Source of the DNA: an uncultured Lachnospiraceae bacterium | GTDB lineage: Bacteria > Bacillota > Clostridia > Lachnospirales > Lachnospiraceae | DNA: 31,996 nt | Assembly: GCA_910588895.1 (NCBI GenBank) | Contig: CAJUSS010000017.1 | Coordinates: 4,785 to 36,780, forward strand | Reading direction: 5' to 3' | Shown: positions 14,875 through 22,391 of the stretch, in pieces | Layout: the number at the start of each line of letters is the position of its first letter | How positions within the stretch are numbered: the stretch's first letter is position 1 | Notes under the pieces: generated by a model | The model's input: only the letters and a program-made list of their open reading frames with translations | Databases searched by the model: none | Told to the model about the DNA's origin: nothing | Position numbers and translations under genes: made by a program

Positions 14875-15990
14875 TTACCACATCTGCCGTCCCCGCTTTT
14901 CCTGAAGCTTCTCCAAAAACAGATCCTCGTCCACCGGAAGGGAGAGCCGCTTATCCAGCCAGGAGGACAGATAGGCCCCGTTGGTCATGATCACGGACTT
15001 TAAGCCCTCCTGCCCGTCCGCCATCAGCGGCGTGCCTGTCCGCAGATGATCCGCAAAATTAGCCAGCACCTTCTGATAGGCCTTCTCATCCTTCTCCACG
15101 AAGACCTCCCGGATATGATGCTCTAGCACCCCGTAGATCTCCTTATTTTCTGCGGCAAAATCATCGGTGGACATCACATTCTCATCCAAGAACAGGCGGC
15201 TGGTATCCTCGATCATCATCCGCCCTTTCGGTCCCCACAGCTCCAGGCGGTTGACACCGGGATTTTCGCCGGTCGCGCTGATGAAGGTCCCGTGGATCCC
15301 GTTATTATAGAAGAACTGGATATCCGCGCTGTCATCTACATTGAAATTATTATATTTCCCATAATCCAGGGTGGCCAGCAGACCATCGGGCATCCCTGCC
15401 AGCCACTGCAGCAGGTCCAGGTAGTGCTGGCTCTGGTTGATCAGCAGCCCGCCGCACTCGCCCTTCCATGAGCTCCGCCAGGGGGCGGAATAATGATAGG
15501 CCGGGGTCCTGTACCAGGTATTGCACAGCCAGACCACCCGGCTGATCCGCCCCAGCACATCCTGCTCCAAAAGCTCCTTGGCCTTCTGAAAGACCGGGTT
15601 CATCCGCATGTTAAAGATCATGCCGAAGCTGACCCCTGCCGCCTCTGCACATCCGATCAGCTCCCGCACCTCCCTGGCCCATACCCCTGCAGGCTTGTCC
15701 ATCAGGATATGCTTTCCCGCAGCCACCATCTTCTTTCCGATACTCACATGACTGGTATGAGGCGTCACGATGATGGCCGCGTCAAACTCATCCCCATGCG
15801 CCAACGCATCCTCCACATCCTGATAGACCGAAACACCCTCGTACTCCCTGGCCAAGGTCGCCTGGCCCTGGGTGTTCCGGCAGCACACTCCGGCTAATGT
15901 CATCCCTTCGATCTCTCCGTCATACAGCATCTTCGCATACTTGCTCCCCATCCCACCAAAACCGATCACAGCTGCTCTTATCTGTTCCAT
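14875..15990 (-). CDS. Gfo/Idh/MocA-family NAD(P)-dependent oxidoreductase
   Basis: This 371-residue cytoplasmic dehydrogenase has an N-terminal Rossmann domain with GFGGMG at 10-15, then IIVTPHTSH and the family lysine motif in ILMDKPAGV (DKP 98-100), and a C-terminal alpha/beta substrate domain with SQHYLDLLQWLAG holding the usual catalytic-region His. Members oxidise or reduce sugars, inositols and related polyols. The start at 15990 is chosen because AAGGAG lies 6 bases upstream; the open frame 15 codons further has no ribosome site. It is monocistronic or followed by remnants only. Its substrate cannot be assigned. Confidence 0.92.
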   Translation of the reverse strand: MEQIRAAVIGFGGMGSKYAKMLYDGEIEGMTLAGVCCRNTQGQATLAREYEGVSVYQDVEDALAHGDEFDAAIIVTPHTSHVSIGKKMVAAGKHILMDKPAGVWAREVRELIGCAEAAGVSFGMIFNMRMNPVFQKAKELLEQDVLGRISRVVWLCNTWYRTPAYHYSAPWRSSWKGECGGLLINQSQHYLDLLQWLAGMPDGLLATLDYGKYNNFNVDDSADIQFFYNNGIHGTFISATGENPGVNRLELWGPKGRMMIEDTSRLFLDENVMSTDDFAAENKEIYGVLEHHIREVFVEKDEKAYQKVLANFADHLRTGTPLMADGQEGLKSVIMTNGAYLSSWLDKRLSLPVDEDLFLEKLQEKRGRQMW

Positions 15991-16156
15991 AAAATTCTCC
16001 TTATGCACTTTGCAGTCATTTTCTAGCTTTACCATTCTCGTCTATTTTAACAGGATCTTTGTGTAAATTCTACTGCTTTCCAGATCCGCCTCTCTGGCGT
16101 GGGTGTGAAAAGCTACCCTCTAAGTGGTCCAGCCAGCCAGATCTTAAGCTACCCTC

Positions 16157-16185
16157 TTGCCATCCTCTCCACTTGATGCTACTAT
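16157..16185 (+). promoter_or_regulatory. Promoter of the HIT-family gene
   Basis: TTGCCA (16157-16162), 17 bases, TACTAT (16180-16185), 85 bases before the start. The same intergenic stretch carries an 11-base direct repeat, AGCTACCCTCT, at 16111-16121 and 16148-16158; the second copy touches the -35, so it may be a regulatory half-site. No clear promoter for the divergent oxidoreductase gene was found. Confidence 0.5.
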
Positions 16186-16270
16186 AGACTTAAGACCAGA
16201 TACCACCGCGAGCCTCGCCGGACGATACGGCTGCAGGGTTCGCCCATATGTTCAAAAAGGAGGACATAAG

Positions 16271-16708
16271 ATGATCAAAGATGAGACCTGCGCATACTGC
16301 ATGCAAGGCGACCTGGTAGCAGCCTTTGCCTACCCGGTCTGTGAGATGAAGACCAGCTTCCTGTATGTCTTTAAGGAGCAGAGCAAGAGAGGGCGCTGTA
16401 TCGTCGCCCACAAGAAACATGTCAGCGAACTGATCGACTTGACCGACCAGGAGCGCAATGATTTCTTTGCCGACGTAGCCGCCGTTTCCCGGGCGATCCA
16501 CGAGGCCTTCCACCCGGATAAGGTGAATTACGGCGCTTATGGGGATACGGGCTGCCACCTCCACTTCCATTTAGTGCCCAAGTACAAGGGCGGCGAAGAA
16601 TGGGGCGGCGTCTTTGAGATGAACAGCGGAAAGACGATCCTGACCGATGGGGAATACGAAGAGATGGCCCAGTTGATCCGGGAGCATCTGGATGCACCGG
16701 CTTTTTAA
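16271..16708 (+). CDS. HIT-family nucleotide hydrolase/transferase
   Basis: This 145-residue protein has the histidine-triad signature HLHFHLVP (His96, His98, His100) near the C-terminus and an N-terminal zinc-type pair CAYC (Cys7, Cys10). HIT proteins hydrolyse or transfer nucleotidyl groups from substrates such as AMP-lysine, ApnA or GDP/ADP-sugars. AAGGAGG lies 8 bases before the ATG; the frame is open for 38 codons further but without a site. It is a single-gene unit. The substrate is unknown. Confidence 0.9.
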   Translation: MIKDETCAYCMQGDLVAAFAYPVCEMKTSFLYVFKEQSKRGRCIVAHKKHVSELIDLTDQERNDFFADVAAVSRAIHEAFHPDKVNYGAYGDTGCHLHFHLVPKYKGGEEWGGVFEMNSGKTILTDGEYEEMAQLIREHLDAPAF

Positions 16709-16818
16709 GGGGTTGGAGCAGCATTCACATATCGCGTATAAGCTGTATTTTGCAACAGCCCCTTAGACTCTGCCTCCTTCTGCATCACCAGGCGGCGCAA
16801 CACGGTCAGGTCCCTTCT

Positions 16819-17514
16819 CTAGCGTGCCCCGCCCTGCATCTTTGCCAGCCGATAGATCTGGATCGTGGAATAGATGTGCTGCTCGATCGCCTTCTTTAGC
16901 CCATCCACATCGCAGAGCATCAGCTGGTCCACGATCTCCGTGTGCTGGGCCTGAACGCCCCTTAAGGTATCCGGCGTGTGGCAGTGAAACCCCACGAACA
17001 TCCCGGAATGAGCGTTCAGGCCATCATACATCTCCATGATCTGGGTATTCTGACAGCATTTGACCAGCTCTGTGTGCAAGGCTCGGTCCTGCACATGGAG
17101 GGAGATGAAATTTTCCTTGGTGTAGTCCTGGATGCACCGGCCATATTCCGCATTGGAGATCCGCAGGATCTCCTGGATGCGGGTCACGAACCGTTCATTG
17201 CGGCGGGCCATCTCCACTGCCGAGGCGGCGCAGAACTGCTCCACCATCAGACGAGCCTCCCAGTTGTTCTTCATATCCAGGAAATTAAAGGTGCGGACCC
17301 GCATCCCGCATTTCGGAACGGAGACCACCAGGCCTGTGGTCACCAGCTGGTTCAAAGCCTGCTTCACCGGGGTCTCGCTGGTCCCGAACTCTTCACATAA
17401 GAGCCGTACCGGCAAACGCTGCCCGGCTTTATACTCCTGGTTTTGGATCTTATCTCTGATCTTCTGGGCGATCTCATCAGCCAGCAGCTCAGAGCCTGTG
17501 CGGATCTGTTGCAT
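16819..17514 (-). CDS. GntR-family transcriptional regulator, FCD subfamily (second)
   Basis: This 231-residue regulator has an N-terminal winged helix (AGQRLPVRLLCEEFG, SETPVKQALNQL) and a helical FCD domain with ligand positions VQDRALHTELV, QAQHTEIVD and IEQHIYST. The start at 17514 follows AGGAG by 8 bases; an ATG at 17538 has no site. It lies downstream of the enolase and TRAP genes on the same strand, after a terminator, so it probably controls that island in response to its substrate. It is only distantly similar to the first FCD regulator (5708-6418). Confidence 0.88.
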   Translation of the reverse strand: MQQIRTGSELLADEIAQKIRDKIQNQEYKAGQRLPVRLLCEEFGTSETPVKQALNQLVTTGLVVSVPKCGMRVRTFNFLDMKNNWEARLMVEQFCAASAVEMARRNERFVTRIQEILRISNAEYGRCIQDYTKENFISLHVQDRALHTELVKCCQNTQIMEMYDGLNAHSGMFVGFHCHTPDTLRGVQAQHTEIVDQLMLCDVDGLKKAIEQHIYSTIQIYRLAKMQGGAR

Positions 17515-17627
17515 CTGTCCTACTCCTATACAAAACATCGCTATCGTTTACGGCATCTCTATACCAACAGCCGTCTCAGCGGATAAAGGATACCCACTGC
17601 TCGTATGTGGCCAGGCCGTTTCGATAC

Positions 17628-17673
17628 AAAAGACGCGCCGTCCGCAGTTTGCTCGCAGGCAGGCACGTCTTTT
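17628..17673 (-). terminator. Terminator after the enolase-superfamily gene
   Basis: AAAAGACG (17628-17635) pairs with CGTCTTTT (17666-17673), extended by GCC/GGC inside with one G-U pair. On the minus strand the stem is followed by TTTTGTAT. Because the outer arms are A/T runs, it could work in both directions. Confidence 0.65.
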
Positions 17674-17746
17674 CTATGATCTAACTTCATCGGCCAGGCT
17701 CGCTGCCGAAAACCTATCAGCCATCCACAGGCTGTTGGGCTTTTCT

Positions 17747-18913
17747 CTATATAGTATACTGTCCGATCTTCTCCCAGTCAAGCTCAATTCCCAGCCCGTC
17801 GCCCTCCGGGACGAAAAAGCTCATATGCTCATCCGCCTCGAAACGCCCTTTCATGATATCATCCTTTAGGGGGTTGGGGTTCTCCTCGGATTCCAGCATC
17901 TCCGTGTTCGCCATGGACGCTGCCAGATGGAGGCTTGCCGCAAAGAGAACGGCTGATCCAAAGCAGTGGAGGGAGATCTTCCGTCCCGAAGCCTCCGCCA
18001 GCGCGCCGATCTTCCGGCATTCCGTAAAGCCGCCTGCCCAGCCGATATCCGGCTGCAGGATGTCCACCGCGTCCATCCGCACCATGGTCTCAAAATTCTT
18101 CACACCCTGCTGGGTCTCACAGCCGATGATCTGCAGCTGGGGCAACTCTCTGGAGATCCTTTGCAGGCCTTCCAGGTCCTCAAAGGGGATCGGCTCCTCC
18201 AGCCAGCACACGCCCAGCTTATAAAGCTCCCGCCCGCAGGTAAGGGCCGTATAGGAGTCCCAGGAAGCATTGGTGTCCACGATCACGCGCCCATCCTTAA
18301 AGATCTCCTTCACAGCCTCCACGCGGCGGTAATCCTCTTCCACCGTCACGCTGCATCTCTGGTCCGCCATATAGCGCAGGGGCGCGCCCGGCCGGTCTAA
18401 GTTCCGCCCGATCTTCAGCTTTGCATCCCGGTAGCCCTGCTCCCGGTAGCCTTCCATCTCCTTTTGCAGCCCGTCGATCCCTTTACCCGACGCGTAAAAA
18501 CCGGCGCTGGCATAGGAGGGGATCTTGTCCCAATGGCGGCCTAACAGCTTGCTCACCGGCATATGGGCCGCTTTTCCTAAAAGATCCCACAGCGCGATAT
18601 CGATCCCGCTGATCGCCCCCATGGTCAGGCTCCGCCTGCCGTGGGCCAAGGTACGCCAGTATAAGGTGTTCCAGATCTCCTCGATCCGGGCGGGATCTTT
18701 TCCGATCAGCATCGGTCCCAGCTGCTCCTCTACGATATGACCCATGACCGCCAAAGGCGCTCCATATGTAAATGCCTCTCCGATCCCATACAGCTCTGTA
18801 TCGGTCTCCACCTTGACCAGCAGGGCCTGCCGCGCTGTGGAGGTAGACAGCGCGTCACTGATGGGCGAGCAAGCGCACTTAAGCCCGATCCCTTTTACTG
18901 CTGTTATCTTCAT
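17747..18913 (-). CDS. Mandelate racemase/muconate lactonizing enzyme family protein (enolase superfamily)
   Basis: This 388-residue enzyme has the enolase-superfamily capping domain and TIM barrel. Seen: the KxK motif in AKLKIG (Lys165, Lys167), metal ligands Asp213 (VDTNAS), Glu239 or Glu240 (LEEP) and Glu266 (GCETQ), then PDIGWAGG (Asp289) and His316 in SLHCFG. A KxK on strand 2 and His on strand 7 is the mandelate-racemase subgroup pattern; members abstract the proton alpha to a carboxylate and commonly dehydrate acid sugars such as galactonate or glucarate. AAGGAGGAAGAGGAG precedes the ATG. It follows the DctM gene by about 106 bases, so the TRAP system probably imports its substrate. 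The exact acid is undetermined. Confidence 0.9.
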   Translation of the reverse strand: MKITAVKGIGLKCACSPISDALSTSTARQALLVKVETDTELYGIGEAFTYGAPLAVMGHIVEEQLGPMLIGKDPARIEEIWNTLYWRTLAHGRRSLTMGAISGIDIALWDLLGKAAHMPVSKLLGRHWDKIPSYASAGFYASGKGIDGLQKEMEGYREQGYRDAKLKIGRNLDRPGAPLRYMADQRCSVTVEEDYRRVEAVKEIFKDGRVIVDTNASWDSYTALTCGRELYKLGVCWLEEPIPFEDLEGLQRISRELPQLQIIGCETQQGVKNFETMVRMDAVDILQPDIGWAGGFTECRKIGALAEASGRKISLHCFGSAVLFAASLHLAASMANTEMLESEENPNPLKDDIMKGRFEADEHMSFFVPEGDGLGIELDWEKIGQYTI

Positions 18914-19019
18914 CTCCTCTTCCTCCTTGCTCCTTTTTGTCTCTATTCTTTTCCATATCCGGTCTTGACCGTGCCATCTTTGGCCACAGCCCTAGCCGCA
19001 TCCCATCGACCGCCCGCCA

Positions 19020-20312
19020 TCAGACGCTCATACCCAGCAATGTGGGGAACCACAGGCTCAGCGCCGGGACAAAGGTGACTAGGAGCAGGGCCGCTAAAAG
19101 TGCGGCCAGCCAGGGCACCAGCGCCTTGGAGAACCTGCCGATGGAGATATTGCCAATCTTGCTGATCACAAAGAGGACCAGACCGAAGGGCGGGGTCAAA
19201 AGGCCGATCATCAGGTTTAAGACCATCACGATACCGAACTGGGTCAGATTGATGTCATAAGCTGCCAGAAGGGGCAGGATCAGCGGCACCACGATCGTGA
19301 TCGCGGAAGCGGTCTCTAAAAAGCAGCCCACGATCAGCAGGAAGATATTGATGATGATCAGCAGCATGAACTTGCTGGTGACCACGCTGGTCATAGCCGT
19401 TAAGATCATCTGCGGGATCTTGGCACGGGTGGCCACATAGCCAAAGAAGGTCGCGCCGGCGATGATCAGGGCGATGGTCAGCGAATCCCGGACCGTCTCC
19501 TTTAACAGGGAGATGAACTTCTTTAAGGTCAGCTCACGGTAGATCACCACATCCAGGAACAGACTGTAGAGCACCACGATCGCCGCACTCTCGGTGGGCG
19601 TGAACACGCCGCCGTAGATACCCACCAGCAGGATAAACGGCGCCATCAGCGGAAGGAAGCCTTCCTTCAGCGCATGGCAGAAGTCACGGACAGAGGGGAA
19701 CGGTGTCCTGGGGTAATGCCGCTTGATCGCGAACAGGGTCACCACGCCCATCATGATCAGCGCCATGACGATCCCGGGGACGATACCGGCCATGAACAAT
19801 GCGCCTACCGATGCGCCAGAGACGGTGGCATAGACCACCAGGGGGATGCTGGGCGGGATGATCGGGCCTAAGGTGGAGGAAGCCGCCGTTACGCAGCAGG
19901 AGAAATCATTGTCAAAGCCGTTCTCGTTCATGGCCTTGATCTCGATCGCGCCCAGGCCGCCTGCATCCGACACAGCGGTCCCGGACATACCGGCAAAGAT
20001 CACACTGGAAAGGATGTTTACGTGACCCAGCCCTCCGGGCATCCAGCCCACCACCTTCATACAGAAGGCGAACAGCTTTTTCGTGATCCCGCCCGTGTTC
20101 ATCAGCTTCGCCGCCAAAAGGAACAGCGGGATGGCAAGCAAGGTGAAGGAGTTGACCCCTGTGTAGAGGTATTGGCTCAAGATGCTCCATTTCATACCGC
20201 TGGTCGCCATCATCAAGGCACAGCCGGTCAGCGCCATGCTGATATAGACCGGTACCTTGAGCAGGAACAGCACCAGCATACAGATCAAAAGTACAACGAT
20301 GATCATCTTCAT
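19020..20312 (-). CDS. TRAP transporter large permease (DctM family), second system
   Basis: This 430-residue polytopic channel subunit shows the same landmarks as the first system: GGLGHVNILSSVIFAGMSGTAVSD, LGPIIPPSIPLVVYA, and second-half VGCFLETASAITIVVPLILPLL with LLTPPFGLVLF. Its ATG overlaps the stop of the small-subunit gene by 4 bases (ATGA), indicating translational coupling. It precedes the enolase-superfamily gene in the same unit. Confidence 0.95.
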   Translation of the reverse strand: MKMIIVVLLICMLVLFLLKVPVYISMALTGCALMMATSGMKWSILSQYLYTGVNSFTLLAIPLFLLAAKLMNTGGITKKLFAFCMKVVGWMPGGLGHVNILSSVIFAGMSGTAVSDAGGLGAIEIKAMNENGFDNDFSCCVTAASSTLGPIIPPSIPLVVYATVSGASVGALFMAGIVPGIVMALIMMGVVTLFAIKRHYPRTPFPSVRDFCHALKEGFLPLMAPFILLVGIYGGVFTPTESAAIVVLYSLFLDVVIYRELTLKKFISLLKETVRDSLTIALIIAGATFFGYVATRAKIPQMILTAMTSVVTSKFMLLIIINIFLLIVGCFLETASAITIVVPLILPLLAAYDINLTQFGIVMVLNLMIGLLTPPFGLVLFVISKIGNISIGRFSKALVPWLAALLAALLLVTFVPALSLWFPTLLGMSV

Positions 20313-20851
20313 ATCCCTAAGTCAACCTCCTTTTCTTCCAGTCTTTCTCTCTCCTTCTCTGCCGCATTGATATCCAAAACAGAGGGCTTTTTGGCGATCG
20401 CGGCGATCCCCTTTGCCACCGCTACGACGAACAGGCACCCGAAGGAGAACATGAACGCATAGTATAACCAGTTCATCTTGATCCAGGTCATGGAGACTGC
20501 GGTAACGCCCACATTACTTTTTGTAAACGTGATCAGACTCCTGATACAGAAGGCGCTGAAGACGGCGATCAGAGCATCGACCAGCACATCGACCCCTCTT
20601 TTTAGAGGCGCCGGCAGCGCGTTCACCACCATATCCACCGCGATGTCCGCTCCTTCCGCCAAAGCTAAGGGAGCGCCTAAGAAGATCAGGAGGCTGAAGC
20701 TGAGCCTGGCAAGCTCTTCCGTAAAATTCTGCCCGATGGTGAGCAGACGGCATCCGATCTGGATGCACATGCAGCCCAGCATCACGCAGAGCAGAAAAAC
20801 GCAGATGGTCTCTACGATCTTCAGATACCAATACGCAATCTTTTTAAACAT
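20309..20851 (-). CDS. TRAP transporter small membrane subunit (DctQ family), second system
   Basis: This 180-residue subunit has four hydrophobic helices; conserved features are FTEELARLSFSLLIFLGAPLALAEGADIAVDM and the C-terminal charged tail EKERERLEEKEVD. It starts with ATG preceded by AAGGAGG at a distance of about 9 bases. It is fused in translation to DctM by a 4-base overlap and separated from the binding-protein gene by 155 bases containing a hairpin. Confidence 0.92.
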   Translation of the reverse strand: MFKKIAYWYLKIVETICVFLLCVMLGCMCIQIGCRLLTIGQNFTEELARLSFSLLIFLGAPLALAEGADIAVDMVVNALPAPLKRGVDVLVDALIAVFSAFCIRSLITFTKSNVGVTAVSMTWIKMNWLYYAFMFSFGCLFVVAVAKGIAAIAKKPSVLDINAAEKERERLEEKEVDLGI

Positions 20852-20874
20852 TCGTGGACCCCTCCTTTTAGGGA

Positions 20875-20910
20875 CAAAACAGACGCCGGACCTCCTTCAG
20901 GTACGGCGCC
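20875..20910 (-). terminator. Hairpin between DctP and DctQ of the second TRAP operon (partial terminator)
   Basis: On the minus strand GGCGCCG pairs with CGGCGTC (one G-U), then a mismatch and ACCT/AGGT, with a short loop, followed by TGTTTTG. It is intra-operonic, as in the first TRAP operon, and probably limits read-through into the membrane-subunit genes. Confidence 0.5.
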
Positions 20911-21006
20911 CGTATCATCTACAGCATCTTTACTACAGTATCTCTACACCTTTCTGCCGTTCCATTTCCCACGGCGCTTTCTCATACAGCCTCTCAGCAT
21001 AGCCCT

Positions 21007-22092
21007 TTACTTCGCGTAGCTCATGACCTCATCATAGGTGGTGACGGTCCACTTGCTCTCAAACTGAGACTGATAGAAATCACTCAGAGCCTCTCGGAAG
21101 GCATCCCGGTCCACATCCACCAGGGTCATGCCGCCGTCCAGGCATTCCTGCTTATATTCTTCCCGGCTCTCCTCTGCCAGCTGATCAGCGTAGGCTAAGT
21201 TATCCGCTGCGCAGTCCATCAGGATCTGCTTCTGGTCATCACTCATGGAATCGTATAAGTCCTTATTGATGAACAGGCCGACGAACTCATATACATGCTC
21301 TGTCTCTGCGATGTAGTCCTGTACCTCATAGAGCTTTAACGTGGTCATCTGCTCATAGCCGCCTTCGCACGCCTCTGCCACCTTGGTCTGCAGGGCGGTA
21401 TACAGCTCGCTCATAGCGACTGTAGTAGAGCTCACGTTCAGAGCGCTCCAGGTATCTACATATACGGTCATACCGGGAAGGCGCAGCTTTAATCCGGCCA
21501 CATCCCCGGGAGCCTTCACTTCCTTGTTGGAGGCCAGCTCACGGACATCCCTCTGATGCCAGCCCAGGGTCACAAAGCCGTTCTCCTCATACCGGGCCTT
21601 CAGGTTGTCGCCGATCCCGCTATCCAGCAGTGCCTGCAGGTGGTCCTGGCTCTGGATCAGGAAAGGGCTGTCTAAGAAGGTATACTCCGGCGCGTATAGA
21701 TCCAGGCCTTCCAGGCCGGTCATCGCCATATCCAGGTCGCCGCTGGCTACGGATGAATAGTTATCCGCCGCGCTGCCTAAGGTACCGTCTGTGAACAGGC
21801 TGATCTCGATGCTGCCGCCGGACTTCTCTGCCACATCCTCTACGAACTTCGCCAGCGCGATCCCCGCGGGGCCGTCAGCCGCATAGTTCGTGGCTAAGTC
21901 GATGGTAAAGGTCTTCTCATCTGCCGCAGGAGCGGGGGCATCTGCTTTTGCCTCATCTGCGCCGGCCTCTGTGCCAGCCGCCGCGGCTGCTGCGGTCGTA
22001 GCCGGAGCCGAGCTGTCCGGACCGCCGCATCCGGCCAAACCGGCCGCCATAGCACCACAACACAGTAACGCTACAAATTTTCTTGATCTCAT
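21007..22092 (-). CDS. TRAP transporter substrate-binding lipoprotein (DctP family), second system
   Basis: This 361-residue binding protein has a lipoprotein signal ending LAGC (Cys22) and an Ala/Glu linker to about residue 58. DctP features are TDGTLGSAADNYSSVASGDL, the carboxylate-binding Arg204 in GLKLRLPGM, and TTVAMSELYTALQTKVAEACEGG. The acidic Glu replacing the usual Asp-Gly-Gln pattern and the absence of the PW block seen in the first system suggest a different ligand. AAGGAGG lies 6 bases upstream of the ATG. It is the first gene of the island, behind the promoter at 22171-22199. Confidence 0.93.
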   Translation of the reverse strand: MRSRKFVALLCCGAMAAGLAGCGGPDSSAPATTAAAAAAGTEAGADEAKADAPAPAADEKTFTIDLATNYAADGPAGIALAKFVEDVAEKSGGSIEISLFTDGTLGSAADNYSSVASGDLDMAMTGLEGLDLYAPEYTFLDSPFLIQSQDHLQALLDSGIGDNLKARYEENGFVTLGWHQRDVRELASNKEVKAPGDVAGLKLRLPGMTVYVDTWSALNVSSTTVAMSELYTALQTKVAEACEGGYEQMTTLKLYEVQDYIAETEHVYEFVGLFINKDLYDSMSDDQKQILMDCAADNLAYADQLAEESREEYKQECLDGGMTLVDVDRDAFREALSDFYQSQFESKWTVTTYDEVMSYAK

Positions 22093-22169
22093 AAATACCC
22101 TCCTTGTACTTTTCAGTCCTGCGCAATGGATGCAGGGCTTAAAATTAGGTCTAATTTTTCTGATGTATA

Positions 22170-22184
22170 GATCATAGCATGATC
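22170..22184. promoter_or_regulatory. Inverted repeat overlapping the second TRAP promoter
   Basis: GATCAT, three bases, ATGATC, perfectly complementary, covering the -10 element of the promoter. This placement fits a repressor operator; the FCD regulator at 16819-17514 is the natural candidate. No second copy was found near the enolase or regulator genes. Confidence 0.4.
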
Positions 22185-22199
22185 ACGACCAAATGTCTA
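22171..22199 (-). promoter_or_regulatory. Promoter of the second TRAP/enolase operon
   Basis: On the minus strand TAGACA is followed after 17 bases by TATGAT, each one mismatch from consensus. It lies about 80 bases before the binding-protein start. The rest of 22200-22391, upstream of the divergent transporter gene, is AT-rich; no clear promoter for that gene was identified. Confidence 0.65.
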
Positions 22200-22391
22200 T
22201 GTGGTATAACGCTTAAAAAATCACGTATTTTTTGTGCATTATATACAATTTTTTCAGCCATTTTTCTTTTTATCACCTTGTATTTATCAGATCTAATATC
22301 TTCCTATCCTCGCTGATCCGGCTAAAAAAGCCACACTGTCCAAGCCCCCTTATCATATCCTACATTAATATCTGCAAAACAGGAGCATCTT

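Noticed and set aside
16709..16818. AAGGGG...CCCCTT symmetric stretch after the HIT gene as a terminator
   Set aside because: The outer arms pair, but the inner stem is disrupted and no T-tract follows on either strand, so it was not called.
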